From positions 1 to 64,000 of the forward strand of contig DAOSUR010000005.1 in assembly GCA_035378985.1 (NCBI GenBank): a DNA stretch of 64,000 nucleotides. The letters are read 5' to 3'. The position numbers and the translations under genes were made by a program. The first letter of the stretch is position 1, and each line of letters starts with the position of its first letter. The notes under the pieces were generated by a model that had not been told where the DNA came from, made no database searches, and saw only the letters and a program-made list of their open reading frames with translations. This document shows positions 16,169-25,438 of this stretch, in pieces. This DNA is from Anaerohalosphaeraceae bacterium. GTDB taxonomy: Bacteria > Planctomycetota > Phycisphaerae > Sedimentisphaerales > Anaerohalosphaeraceae.

Positions 16169-16801
16169 TTATCCGCGGCGCCGAAGCCCGAGAATCATCG
16201 CAAGACCAACTCCAAGAATTCCCATCGTGGCAGGTTCAGGAATGGCGGCATAGTAATAACCGGGATTGCCCACAGCCCCTCCGCCGGAGGCATAGGAACC
16301 GAAGGCATCGCCGACAGCGGACCGTACCGCGGCCGCTGCCAGATTTCCGCCCAGATTCTGCACAAGAATGTTGCCGCTGCAATTCTGGGTGCGGGGTCCG
16401 CCGATGGTGTCGTCGCCGTAGGTGAGCCGATCGACCAGACTGCCCTGGCTGTCATACAGATTGATTTCATCCCGTCGGCCCAGATTGTGCGTCAGATTGC
16501 CGATGATTTTGATCTGAGCCCCCAGATTCCAGGCCGTCCGAAACGCCGCCGGATTTGCTTCCGTCAGAATCGCCGATTCGCCCGGAGCCAGAAGTCCGAA
16601 AACGCTCAGATTCACACTGCCGGGAGTCCGGCTGTCGTCATCAAAGCTCCAGCCGGTCATATCGACAGCCGTCGAACCGATGTTGGTAAACTCCACAAAC
16701 TCGCCGCCCGGCCCGTCGTACATCCATTCGGTAATAAAGATTCCCGCCTTGGACTGTACGGCCGCCGCCAGCAGCATCATTCCCGCCAGAACTCTTTTCA
16801 T
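16169..16801 (-). CDS. PEP-CTERM lamin-tail-domain protein
   Basis: 210 residues from the ATG at 16801, which has AGGAG about eight bases upstream; the open frame runs further but without coding features. Signal peptide at about 1-19. Residues about 20-135 are an LTD domain nearly matching the first domain of the 14475-16088 protein (for example DMTGWSFDD and NLTHNLGR with DEINLYD). The C-terminus is a classic PEP-CTERM signal: IPEPATM, a hydrophobic stretch, then LRRRG. By family knowledge it is cut by an exosortase and attached to the cell surface or exopolysaccharide; no exosortase is in the window. Tandem paralogue of the next gene with a different sorting tail. Confidence 0.85.
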   Translation of the reverse strand: MKRVLAGMMLLAAAVQSKAGIFITEWMYDGPGGEFVEFTNIGSTAVDMTGWSFDDDSRTPGSVNLSVFGLLAPGESAILTEANPAAFRTAWNLGAQIKIIGNLTHNLGRRDEINLYDSQGSLVDRLTYGDDTIGGPRTQNCSGNILVQNLGGNLAAAAVRSAVGDAFGSYASGGGAVGNPGYYYAAIPEPATMGILGVGLAMILGLRRRG

Positions 16802-17022
16802 CTTCCTGTCTCCTCTTCCAAATTGATTGGTTGTCTGATTGATTTCAGCCCCTGCGGGGGGTGAATATTCTCTGCAATGCAAACGACTATACAGAACAAT
16901 GTTTACAGAAAACGAGCGGCCTGTTAAACTTTCGTAAAAAGCCGCCGACCAGCGGACGAACACCGTCCGGTCTGCGCGGTGTGGGGTCAGAGGATGCCTA
17001 TTGAAACAAGAAAGGATGACGA

Positions 17023-18639
17023 ATGCCTTCGAAGCAGCCGGAATTTCGGCGGTATCTGGTGCCGATTGACAGCTTGTCCACGCAGCAGTTCTTTACGGAC
17101 TGTCTGGTTATCGGCTCGGGCATAGCGGGACTGCGTGCGGCCATCGAGGCGGCCGGATGCGGCGCTTCGGTGACGCTGGTCTGCAAGGGAACGCTGGCCG
17201 ATTCGAATACCTGGAATGCGCAGGGCGGGATTGCCGCCGTGGTGCGGAATGAAGACAGCATCGAAAGCCACATCGCCGACACCATGGCGACCGGCGCCGG
17301 CCTGTGTGAGCCCGAGGTTGTCCGGCAGGTCGTTTCGGAAGGCCCGGCCCTCATTCGGGAACTGCTGGACTGGGGGACGGAATTCGACAAAACCAACGGG
17401 ATTCTGGACGCCACACTCGAAGGCGGCCATTCGCACCCGCGCGTCATCCACTCCCACGGCGACTCCACCGGCCGCGGCATCGCCGAAGGCCTGATTCGAA
17501 AACTGCATTCGATGCCGCAAATCCGCATCCTCGAGCACTTCTTCGCCATTGACCTTTTGACCAATGACGAAAATGAATGCCTGGGCGTTATCGGGCATCG
17601 GGCGGGCAACGCCCTGCAAATCATCTGGGCGGCCCGAACGATTCTGGCCACCGGCGGCGCCGGCCGGCTGTATCGGGAAACCACTAACCCGGAAAACGCC
17701 ACCGGCGACGGGCTGGCGATGGCCTATCGCGCGGGGGCGGTCCTGCGGGACCTGGAGTTTATGCAGTTTCACCCGACAACGCTGTATATCGCCGGCGCTT
17801 CGCGTGCCCTGATTACCGAGACGCTGCGCGGCGAAGGCGCCATCCTGCGCGACCGCGACGGAAACGCCTTTATGAAAGACTACCACCCGGATGCGGAGCT
17901 GGCCCCGCGCGATGTCGTCAGTCGGGCCATCCTCGACCGGATGCTCAAGACCAACTCGACTCATGTCTATCTGGATATCCGGCACTTTGACAAAGAGCAT
18001 TTCCGCAAGCGCTTTCCGGTCATCAGCGAACTGTGCGAATCCTTTGACATCGACATCAGCCGGGAGATGATCCCCGTGCGTCCCAGCGCCCATTATCTCA
18101 TCGGCGGGGTCAAGGTGGACCGAAACGCCGCTTCGAACATTGCCAACCTTTATGTCTGCGGCGAAGCGGCCTCTACCGGACTGCACGGGGCCAACCGGCT
18201 GGGGAGCAACTCGCTGCTGGAAGGTCTGGTGTACGGCCGCATTGCAGGACGACACGCCGCCGAAGGCCTCAAACGCCCGCGAACACACCTGCGTCCCAAA
18301 CGAATTGAATTTCATATTGCGCATTCCGGCCGCAGTCATCTGGACACCGACGACGTCCGCAATTCGCTGCGGGCCCTGATGTGGCGCAATGTCGGCATCA
18401 CCCGCCGGGAAACACCGCTGGTCGAAGCCCAGGAGATTATCCGCTTCTGGCAGCGTTATGTGATGGACAAGGTCTTTGATACGCCGTTCGGGTGGGAATG
18501 CCAGAATATGCTCACGCTGGCCCTGCTGATGGCCCGTGCCGCCGAAGAGCGAAAGGAATCCCGGGGCGTCCACTTCCGGCAGGACTACCCCTCGCCCGAC
18601 AACGACCACTTCCTCAGACACATCGAACTGTCCCGCTGA
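17023..18639 (+). CDS. nadB: L-aspartate oxidase
   Basis: 538 residues with AAAGGA upstream of the ATG. It oxidises L-aspartate to iminoaspartate with FAD, the first step of de novo NAD synthesis, in the cytoplasm. The FAD-binding GSGIAGLRAA is at 31-40; SNTWNAQGGIAA, the substrate loop HSHGDSTGRGIAEGL, LEFMQFHPTTL and the C-terminal FAD segment GANRLGSNSLLEGLVYG are all diagnostic of NadB rather than of succinate dehydrogenase. The length is normal. nadA and nadC are not next to it; instead a secreted beta-propeller protein gene follows after 84 bases. Quinolinate synthase should be elsewhere. Confidence 0.93.
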   Translation: MPSKQPEFRRYLVPIDSLSTQQFFTDCLVIGSGIAGLRAAIEAAGCGASVTLVCKGTLADSNTWNAQGGIAAVVRNEDSIESHIADTMATGAGLCEPEVVRQVVSEGPALIRELLDWGTEFDKTNGILDATLEGGHSHPRVIHSHGDSTGRGIAEGLIRKLHSMPQIRILEHFFAIDLLTNDENECLGVIGHRAGNALQIIWAARTILATGGAGRLYRETTNPENATGDGLAMAYRAGAVLRDLEFMQFHPTTLYIAGASRALITETLRGEGAILRDRDGNAFMKDYHPDAELAPRDVVSRAILDRMLKTNSTHVYLDIRHFDKEHFRKRFPVISELCESFDIDISREMIPVRPSAHYLIGGVKVDRNAASNIANLYVCGEAASTGLHGANRLGSNSLLEGLVYGRIAGRHAAEGLKRPRTHLRPKRIEFHIAHSGRSHLDTDDVRNSLRALMWRNVGITRRETPLVEAQEIIRFWQRYVMDKVFDTPFGWECQNMLTLALLMARAAEERKESRGVHFRQDYPSPDNDHFLRHIELSR

Positions 18640-18723
18640 GCGAACTCAGACAAACAGGTTGCGTGAACGGGGCGGGTCGGCTACAATCTCGGCGGCTGGA
18701 CAGGTCAGCCGGGAAGAGAACCG

Positions 18724-20277
18724 ATGGAACGAAAAAGCCGAAACCAGACCGTGTTTGGACACAAAACCGCCCTGCCGTGTTTGGGGGTTCTGCTTTCGGC
18801 CGTCCTTCTGTTCCGCGCCGCCGCATTCGGCTGTGCGTGCAGCGGCTCTTCCCTGGGGCTTTTTGAGGGCTCGCGCGATGTCGGCGAAACCGCTGTCGCC
18901 GGCCGAACCGAATATGACCCCTCCGGCGGACTCTACCGAGTGACCGGCAGCGGCGAAAACATCTGGTATCACAGCGACGCCTTTCACTTCGCCTGGAAGG
19001 AAATCGTCGGCGATGTCGAACTGACCGCTCAGGTCGAATGGGCCGCCGGCACCCACCCCCACCGCAAGGCCGGCTGGATGATTCGTCAGGGCATGGCTCC
19101 CGATGCGGCTTATGTCGATGCCGTCGTTCACGGCAGCGGCGCCGCGGCGCTGCAGTTTCGCCGGATGCAGGACGGCCCGACGATGGAGGTGCCCTGCGGC
19201 CTGCCGAATCCCCCGTACATCCGCCTGGTCCGACAGGGCCGGCTTTTCACGATGTCCGTCTCCGAAGACGGCAAAACCTTCGAATCGGTCGGCACGGTCG
19301 TCGTCCCGATGAGCGAACCCGTTTACGCCGGTCTGATTGTCTGCTCGCATGACAACACGCAGACAGCTCAGGCCGTCTTCAAAAACGTATCCATCCGAAC
19401 GCGGGGGCTGATTGAGGAGAAAAACCGGATGCTCGAAAGCAGTCTGGAAATTTTCAACATCCAAACCGGACGGCGGCGTGTCGTCTTTTCGACAACCGAA
19501 ATGCATATGGAGGCCCCGAACTGGTCGCCCGACGGCAAAACGCTGCTGTTTAACAGCGCCGGACGGCTTTATACCATTCCCGTCGAGGGCGGCACGCCCA
19601 AACGGCTCAATACCGGCTTTGCCGACCGGTGCAACAACGACCACGGATTCTCACCGGACGGCCAATGGATTTTTCTCAGCCACGATGACAAGGGCGTATC
19701 AAAGATTTACCGCGTGCCTTCCAAAGGGGGCAGACCCCGGCTGATTACTCCGCAGGGTCCGTCCTACTGGCACGGCGTTTCGCCGGACGGGAAAACCGTG
19801 GTTTACTGTGCTCAGCGCAGCGGGCAATATGATATTTATGCCATCGACCTTAAAGGCGGCCCGGAGCGGCAGCTGACGAACACTCCCGCCCACGAAGACG
19901 GGCCGGATTATTCTCCCGACGGCCGCTTTATCTACTTCAATTCCGACCGGGAAGGCCCGATGTTTCTCTGGCGGATGAACGCCGACGGAACCCACCCCGT
20001 CCTGATGACGTTCGACGACCAGTACAACGACTGGTTCCCGCATCCGTCGCCGGACGGCAAATGGATTGTCTTTCTTTCATATCACAAAAGCGTCAAAGGC
20101 CACCCGGCTCAGCAGGAGATTGCCCTGCGGCTTCTGCCGACCGACCATGAAGAGGAGCCGCGAATGCTGACACGGCTCTTCGGCGGACAGGGGACCCTGA
20201 ATGTGCCCTCCTGGTCGCCCGACAGCCGGGAATTTGCCTTTGTGAGCTATCGACTGACGGAATCGGAGAATCGATAA
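18724..20277 (+). CDS. Secreted TolB-like beta-propeller protein with concanavalin-like domain
   Basis: 517 residues; GGAAGAG precedes the ATG. N-terminal signal segment (about 1-37) with Cys residues near its end. Residues about 45-225 resemble a DUF1349-type concanavalin-like domain (IWYHSDAFHFAWKE, AGWMIRQG, YIRLVRQG). Residues about 240-517 carry repeated WD40-like PD40 blades, such as FSPDGQWIFLS, VSPDGKTVVYC, YSPDGRFIYFN and PSPDGKWIVFL, as in TolB and oligogalacturonide-related propellers. Likely a periplasmic or surface sugar-binding protein. It lies 20 bases before the GH105 gene and probably forms an operon with it. Confidence 0.75.
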   Translation: MERKSRNQTVFGHKTALPCLGVLLSAVLLFRAAAFGCACSGSSLGLFEGSRDVGETAVAGRTEYDPSGGLYRVTGSGENIWYHSDAFHFAWKEIVGDVELTAQVEWAAGTHPHRKAGWMIRQGMAPDAAYVDAVVHGSGAAALQFRRMQDGPTMEVPCGLPNPPYIRLVRQGRLFTMSVSEDGKTFESVGTVVVPMSEPVYAGLIVCSHDNTQTAQAVFKNVSIRTRGLIEEKNRMLESSLEIFNIQTGRRRVVFSTTEMHMEAPNWSPDGKTLLFNSAGRLYTIPVEGGTPKRLNTGFADRCNNDHGFSPDGQWIFLSHDDKGVSKIYRVPSKGGRPRLITPQGPSYWHGVSPDGKTVVYCAQRSGQYDIYAIDLKGGPERQLTNTPAHEDGPDYSPDGRFIYFNSDREGPMFLWRMNADGTHPVLMTFDDQYNDWFPHPSPDGKWIVFLSYHKSVKGHPAQQEIALRLLPTDHEEEPRMLTRLFGGQGTLNVPSWSPDSREFAFVSYRLTESENR

Positions 20278-20297
20278 CCTTCTTTTACAGGAGACTG

Positions 20298-21380
20298 ATG
20301 ATGAAACGAATGCTGCCGATTGTGTGTGCCGGACTGGTGCTGTGTGCTTCCTGTGCCGCTGCTCCGAAAAAAACCAAACCGACCTCCGAGGCGGAACTGA
20401 AGGAAGTCGGCCGGCGTGTCGTCCAGAATCTGCTGGACCGCAAGGATTATTCGCTTTATCGGCCCGGGAAAGGGCTTCACTATGCCGAGGCCTGTACAGC
20501 CGTCGGGGCCCTGCGGTTTGCCGACTATACCGGCGACAAGGCCCTGCTTGAAAAAATCATCGCCCGCTATGAAAAATTTCTGGAACCGGACAGCATTCTG
20601 ATTTCACGCCACTCCCACGTGGACCACAATGTCGAAGGCATCGTGCCGTTTGAGATTTACCGAATTACAGGCGACAAGCGCTGGCTTGAATTGGGTCTGA
20701 CCTTCGCCGACAGCCAGTGGGAAACCACACAGGAGGACGGCCTGACCAGCCAGACCCGCTGGTGGATTGACGATATGTATATGGTCGGAATGCTCCAGAT
20801 TCAGGCCTATCGAGCGACCGGCGACCCCAAATACGCCGACCGGGCGGCGATGCAGCTGGCGGCCTACCTGAAGAAGCTCCAGCAGCCCAACGGTCTGTTC
20901 TTCCACGGGCCCGATTTCCACTACTTCTGGGGCCGCGGCAACGGCTGGGTGGCTTCTTCGCTGGCCGAGGTGCTCAGCTCGCTGCCGGCCGACCACCGGC
21001 TCCGTCCCGAAATTATGGCCGGCTACAAAAAGATGATGGCCTCGCTGCTCCGCTATCAATCCGACAACGGGATGTGGAGGCAGCTGGTGGATTATCCGTA
21101 TTCGTGGCCTGAAAGCTCCTGCACGGCGATGTTCGCCTATGCGATGGCCGTCGGCGTCGAACACGGCTGGCTGAAGAAATCACAATATGCGCCGGCTGTC
21201 GAAGCGGCCAAGAAGGCCCTGATTGCCCACGTGGACCGGGAAGGCAATGTCCGCGAGGTCTGCGTCGGCACCGGCCAGCAGGATGACATTGAGTTTTATC
21301 TGAAGCGGCCGCGCGTCGTCGGCGACCTGCACGGGCAGGCCCCCGTCCTGTGGCTGATTTCTCACCAGCTCAAGCCCTAA
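20298..21380 (+). CDS. GH105/GH88-like unsaturated uronyl hydrolase, secreted
   Basis: 360 residues, AGGAG upstream of the ATG. A signal peptide ends in a cysteine-rich stretch (about 16-19), so it may be a lipoprotein. The (alpha/alpha)6 barrel has WWIDDMYMVG, WGRGNGWVASSLAEVL and SWPESSCTAMFAYAM, all hallmarks of GH105 hydrolases (YteR/YesR type). These remove the unsaturated galacturonyl end from rhamnogalacturonan fragments made by lyases, or unsaturated glucuronyl ends in relatives. With the lyases and fucosidases of this window it fits pectin breakdown. Last gene of the nadB-propeller-GH105 plus-strand run; the MDR gene converges on it. Confidence 0.85.
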   Translation: MMKRMLPIVCAGLVLCASCAAAPKKTKPTSEAELKEVGRRVVQNLLDRKDYSLYRPGKGLHYAEACTAVGALRFADYTGDKALLEKIIARYEKFLEPDSILISRHSHVDHNVEGIVPFEIYRITGDKRWLELGLTFADSQWETTQEDGLTSQTRWWIDDMYMVGMLQIQAYRATGDPKYADRAAMQLAAYLKKLQQPNGLFFHGPDFHYFWGRGNGWVASSLAEVLSSLPADHRLRPEIMAGYKKMMASLLRYQSDNGMWRQLVDYPYSWPESSCTAMFAYAMAVGVEHGWLKKSQYAPAVEAAKKALIAHVDREGNVREVCVGTGQQDDIEFYLKRPRVVGDLHGQAPVLWLISHQLKP

Positions 21381-21413
21381 AACACAAACGCCGGCTCGTA
21401 AAAAGCCGAACGT

Positions 21414-22478
21414 TTATTTGAGCTCTTCATCAAAAACAACGGCCACCTTGCCGCAGCGGCCGGAGGCCATCAGCGCATAGGCCTCCGCCGCCTGCGCCAG
21501 GGCAAAACGGTGGGTTATCAGCCGATCGGGGTGCAGTTTCCAGCGCACCAGCCGTTCGACCAGCTCCTCCATCCGCCACAGGCACGTCACCCACGAACCG
21601 TAAATCGTCTTCTGGTCGTGAATAATATCCGGCGACGGCTGGAACCGGCAGGTGCCGCCTTCACCCAGAAAGACGATTTTACCCCACTTGCGGGCCGCCT
21701 GAATGCAGGTGAGCCGTGCCGTTTCATTCGCCGAGCAGTCCACAGATTTTTCGACGCCGTGCCCGCCGGTCAGGTCGCGAACCTGCTGGACGTTCCCCGG
21801 TCCAGCCGGCAGCAGAACGTCAAACAGCCCCAGCTGTTCGGCAATCCGCAGCCGATCTGGAATGACTTCAATCCCGATGATTTTGTGGGCACCCATCGCA
21901 CGGGCCAGCATCGCCGACGCAAGGCCGACAGGCCCCAAACCCGTAATCAGAACCGCATCGTTGCCGCAGACGCCGATTTTCTCCAGCCCTTCATAGACCG
22001 TGCCGAAACCGCAGGCCACCTGCGCCCCGTCGGAATAACTCAGCTCATCCGGCAGCGCGATGAGGTCTTTCTCCTCGGCCAGCAGGTATTCGGCCATCCC
22101 GCCGTCCCGCTGCCAGCCGTAGGCCCGCCGATACGGGCTGGTGCAGGAGATGTAGTACCCGCGCCGGCAGTCATTGCACAGCCCGCAGCCGGAGATGTGA
22201 TAGACAATCACCCGGTCGCTTTCCTTGAACCGCCGACATCCCGGCCCCGTCTCGACAATCTGTCCGGCAGGCTCGTGTCCGGCAATCATCCCGGGTTGAT
22301 AGCCCTCCGGACCTTTCCCTAGATGCTCGTGATAAATACAACGAATATCCGAGCCGCAAATCGTAGAGGATTTCATCCGAATCAGCACTTCTCCGTGTCC
22401 GGGTACGGGAATGTCAAACTCTTTGAGAACCGCGGTACTGTTGCCGGGCAGAATCGCCCCTTTCATCTTTCCTTTCAT
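21414..22478 (-). CDS. Zinc-dependent medium-chain alcohol/sugar dehydrogenase
   Basis: 354 residues. The ATG overlaps the stop of the GH29 gene (ATGA); an ATG four codons later, also with a purine-rich site, is an alternative. Catalytic zinc ligands are in CGSD near the start and GHEPAG; the structural zinc loop is C-x2-C-x2-C-x7-C in CGLCNDCRRGYYISC. The Rossmann motif GLGPVGLASA sits mid-protein. The family oxidises alcohols or polyols such as sorbitol and threonine with NAD(P). Because it is coupled to a fucosidase gene and an aldo/keto reductase, a role in oxidising fucose or another released deoxy-sugar is a reasonable inference. The substrate is not proven. Confidence 0.85.
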   Translation of the reverse strand: MKGKMKGAILPGNSTAVLKEFDIPVPGHGEVLIRMKSSTICGSDIRCIYHEHLGKGPEGYQPGMIAGHEPAGQIVETGPGCRRFKESDRVIVYHISGCGLCNDCRRGYYISCTSPYRRAYGWQRDGGMAEYLLAEEKDLIALPDELSYSDGAQVACGFGTVYEGLEKIGVCGNDAVLITGLGPVGLASAMLARAMGAHKIIGIEVIPDRLRIAEQLGLFDVLLPAGPGNVQQVRDLTGGHGVEKSVDCSANETARLTCIQAARKWGKIVFLGEGGTCRFQPSPDIIHDQKTIYGSWVTCLWRMEELVERLVRWKLHPDRLITHRFALAQAAEAYALMASGRCGKVAVVFDEELK

Positions 22479-24172
22479 AATTTTTCCCCTGCATCAGATT
22501 CCTGCACATCCATTTCAAACCCACTGATTTTCAGCACACAGGTAAAGGCGTCAAACGGACGCTCTGTTTCCATCGCCGGCCATGTCACCGTCAACCGCCC
22601 CGCCGAATCGACGCTCCAGTCAATCGGCCCGGCCCATCCCAAAAGGTTCACACGTCCCTGACCGGACGCATTCTTCAGCCGAAGCGTTTTCAGGACAACG
22701 GTCTGTCCGGCGGCGGGTCTTCCCATCAGAAACACATACAGCGTCCGTCCGTCTTTAGAGACCGTATAGCGGACATCCTCGGCGGTCAGCGGTCTGCCGC
22801 GTCCTTCGTTGAATCCGGCCCCCCGAATCGGAGCCGCTTCGCTCATCGCGGGCCCCTCTCCATACACCTTCCATGGACGCGTTGCATAAATCGCCTCTCC
22901 GTTGACATCTATCCAGGCCGCAATCTCCTCCAGAATCCGCTCTTCCTCGGCATCGAGCGTGCCGTCGCTTCGAAGCGGAACACTCAAAAGCAGATTGCCG
23001 TTTTTGCTGACAATATCAACCAGCATCTGAACGACCGTCTTGGCGCTTTTGTAGCGGCGCTGCTCGTAAATCCGCCGGTCATAGTGCCAGCTGCCCAGAC
23101 ATGTGCAGGTCTGCCACGGCAGCGGCTCAATCTGAGGGCTGGTGCCGCGCTCAATATCCCAGACCATGCACCGCCGCTGCTCGGGCGTAAGCACCTTGCC
23201 GGTCAGCACAGCTTCCAGCTTCCCTTTGTTCCAGCGGATGCTGCTGTTGTAATAGTGGGCGGCAATCCGAAGACCGACATCACTGACCGGATACAGCGGC
23301 AGGGCCGTATCATCAAAATAAATTAAATCCGGCCGATAGCGGTTGAGCAAATTAAGTGTGCGGTTGTAAAACTTGCGGCAGTACGCCTCATCCGGAACAC
23401 TGGCGCCGTTTCCCCAGTCCCACTGGCGGTGAATCGCCGAAGGGTCCTCCGCATCCGCACTGCGCGGATGATTCTGGGCGTACAAATCCTGCGGGTCCAG
23501 TCCTTCCCACCAGAGCCCTTTGCCGTCCGCCTTCGTCAGCTTGCCGTCATACGGCACGCCGGCATAGGGCCCGGTTTTGTCCGCTCCCTGCGCCGGCTCA
23601 TACCAGGTCCAGGCGTGCGAGGCGTGGACGCTGACGCCGAAGCGCAGGCCCTGCCGGCGCGCCGCCTCCGCCCAGCCCGCAATCAAATCCTTTTTCGGGC
23701 CGACCTTCACCGAGTTCCACGGCTGGTATTTGCTGTCCCAGTTGTCGAAATTGTCGTGATGATTGGCCAGTGCCACAAAATAGCGAGCCCCGACCCGCTT
23801 ATACAGCGCCAGCAGTTTGTCCGGGTCCCAGTTTTCGGCCTTCCAGGTATGAATCACATCCTTAAAGCCAAACTGCGACGGATGGCCGTAGCGCTGCCGA
23901 TGATAGGCAAAAATATCGCCCGCCCAGCTCGGCGCATTTTCCATATACATAAACCGCGCGTACCAGTCGCCGCGCTCCGGTGCACACTGCGGCCCCCAAT
24001 GCGCCCAGATGCCGAACTTGGCATCCCGAAACCACTCCGGCGTCTCATAGCGGCTCAGCGATTCCCAGGCCGGCTCAAACGGCCCGGTCTGCATCCGCTC
24101 CACCCGCTCCCGTTCGGCACAGCCCCCCAGCACAACCGCCGCCAGCATCGTCAATATTTCCGTTTTCCTCAT
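22475..24172 (-). CDS. GH29 alpha-L-fucosidase-like lipoprotein
   Basis: 565 residues, AAAGGAG upstream. A lipobox, LGGC with Cys18, marks it as a lipoprotein. GH29 features: WFRDAKFGIWAHWGP near 47-61, ANHHDNFDNWDSKYQPWN near 136-153, and RPDLIYFDD near 280-288, whose Asp at 287 or 288 is the expected nucleophile. The C-terminal part (about 450-560) is a small beta-sandwich. It removes alpha-linked fucose from glycans at the cell envelope. Operon order is aldo/keto reductase, this gene, zinc dehydrogenase, with 43 bases and then an overlap between them. Confidence 0.87.
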   Translation of the reverse strand: MRKTEILTMLAAVVLGGCAERERVERMQTGPFEPAWESLSRYETPEWFRDAKFGIWAHWGPQCAPERGDWYARFMYMENAPSWAGDIFAYHRQRYGHPSQFGFKDVIHTWKAENWDPDKLLALYKRVGARYFVALANHHDNFDNWDSKYQPWNSVKVGPKKDLIAGWAEAARRQGLRFGVSVHASHAWTWYEPAQGADKTGPYAGVPYDGKLTKADGKGLWWEGLDPQDLYAQNHPRSADAEDPSAIHRQWDWGNGASVPDEAYCRKFYNRTLNLLNRYRPDLIYFDDTALPLYPVSDVGLRIAAHYYNSSIRWNKGKLEAVLTGKVLTPEQRRCMVWDIERGTSPQIEPLPWQTCTCLGSWHYDRRIYEQRRYKSAKTVVQMLVDIVSKNGNLLLSVPLRSDGTLDAEEERILEEIAAWIDVNGEAIYATRPWKVYGEGPAMSEAAPIRGAGFNEGRGRPLTAEDVRYTVSKDGRTLYVFLMGRPAAGQTVVLKTLRLKNASGQGRVNLLGWAGPIDWSVDSAGRLTVTWPAMETERPFDAFTCVLKISGFEMDVQESDAGEKL

Positions 24173-24215
24173 ACCGACTCCTTTCTATCTGCCCGATGGT
24201 CCGTTGCAGCCGCTC

Positions 24216-25235
24216 TTACGGCGGCGTAATCTCGCCCGCGGGGTCCCACAGGTCCTCCCAGGACTGATTGGGCTTCCACAGAAAGACCTGCCCTTTAATC
24301 AGCCGGCAGTTTTTATCAATCCGCCGAATCTGCTCCATCTCGTCTTCGCTGAGCGGCTCGCTGACCGCCGCACGGAGATTGTCGGCGTAGTGATGCAGTG
24401 AAAACGGAATCGGAATCTGTCCCCGCTGAATCGCCCAGCGGATGCACACCGCGGCCACGGTCGTTGACCGCCGAGCGGCAATCTTCCGCAGCACCGGGTC
24501 TTCCAGCACCACCGTATCTTCGGGGGTTCGGTCCCGGTCCGGACGGGCGGGCGAGCCGAGCGGACAATACCCGACCGGTACAATGCCGTGCTCCACGCAA
24601 AAGGCAAACAGCTCCGGCTGCTGAAAATGCGGATGCAGCTCCATCTGATTGCACACCGGCTTGATGCGGGCATCCCGCAGCAGGAGTTTGAGCTTGGGGA
24701 TGGTCATATTCGATGTGCCGATATGCCGCACAAGCCCCTGCTCCACCAGCCGCTCCATTTGGCGCCAGGTCTTCATATAATTGTCGTGGATATACGGCTT
24801 GGCGTCCGGACTGCGCGAGTGCACATCGCATCCCGGCGGGTGATAATTGGGAAACGGCCAGTGCACCAGATACAAATCCAAATAGTCCAGCCCCAAATCC
24901 TCCAGCGAACGCCGGCACGCCTCCTCCACCCGCTGGTGCATATCATTCCAGAGTTTGGAGGTAATCCACAGCTCGCTGCGTTTCAGCCGGCCGCTGCGGA
25001 AATAATACTGCAGCACCTGTCCAATCTGCTTTTCGTTGCCGTACACCGCCGCACAGTCCAGATGCCGATATCCGGCCGCCAGCGCCTCGCCGACGGCCTG
25101 CGCCACCTGGTCGGCGGAAAAGCGGTCCGACCCGAACGTACCCAGCCCAATCGCCGGAATCTTCGCTCCCGTGTACAAGACCCGAACGGGCACCTTCGAG
25201 GGCTCAACGGCCTGCGGGATATGGTCAAAATTCAT
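24216..25235 (-). CDS. Aldo/keto reductase
   Basis: 339 residues, GGAGG upstream of the ATG. A complete catalytic tetrad is visible: Asp60 and Tyr65 in HLDCAAVYGNE, Lys94 in ITSKLW, His125 in YLVHWP. NADPH-binding features are in the C-terminal part (IPIPFSLHHYADNL is a deviant form of the usual cofactor loop). The (beta/alpha)8 fold enzyme reduces aldehydes or ketones, here probably a sugar or sugar-derived aldehyde. It is the first gene of the minus-strand operon with GH29 and the MDR dehydrogenase, and it is divergent from an AraC regulator. Confidence 0.88.
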   Translation of the reverse strand: MNFDHIPQAVEPSKVPVRVLYTGAKIPAIGLGTFGSDRFSADQVAQAVGEALAAGYRHLDCAAVYGNEKQIGQVLQYYFRSGRLKRSELWITSKLWNDMHQRVEEACRRSLEDLGLDYLDLYLVHWPFPNYHPPGCDVHSRSPDAKPYIHDNYMKTWRQMERLVEQGLVRHIGTSNMTIPKLKLLLRDARIKPVCNQMELHPHFQQPELFAFCVEHGIVPVGYCPLGSPARPDRDRTPEDTVVLEDPVLRKIAARRSTTVAAVCIRWAIQRGQIPIPFSLHHYADNLRAAVSEPLSEDEMEQIRRIDKNCRLIKGQVFLWKPNQSWEDLWDPAGEITPP

Positions 25236-25438
25236 CCTGGCCTCCTGAACACATCAACTGCCGCAGGGGCTCTGCATTATTTTTAGGTCAGCAGATGCCC
25301 CAAAACTCTCCATACAACGGTTAAAGGCTTTCAAGTGTACTCAAAAGCTGCGAATAAGATACCTCGCTTCGAATCCGGAAAAAATGGATTATTTTTCTAA
25401 TTTATGGACTATTTTTTGATTTTTGCTATTCTTATCCT

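Noticed and set aside
16987..18621. Minus-strand 544-codon frame opposite nadB
   Set aside because: Shadow of a gene with full NadB motifs on the other strand.
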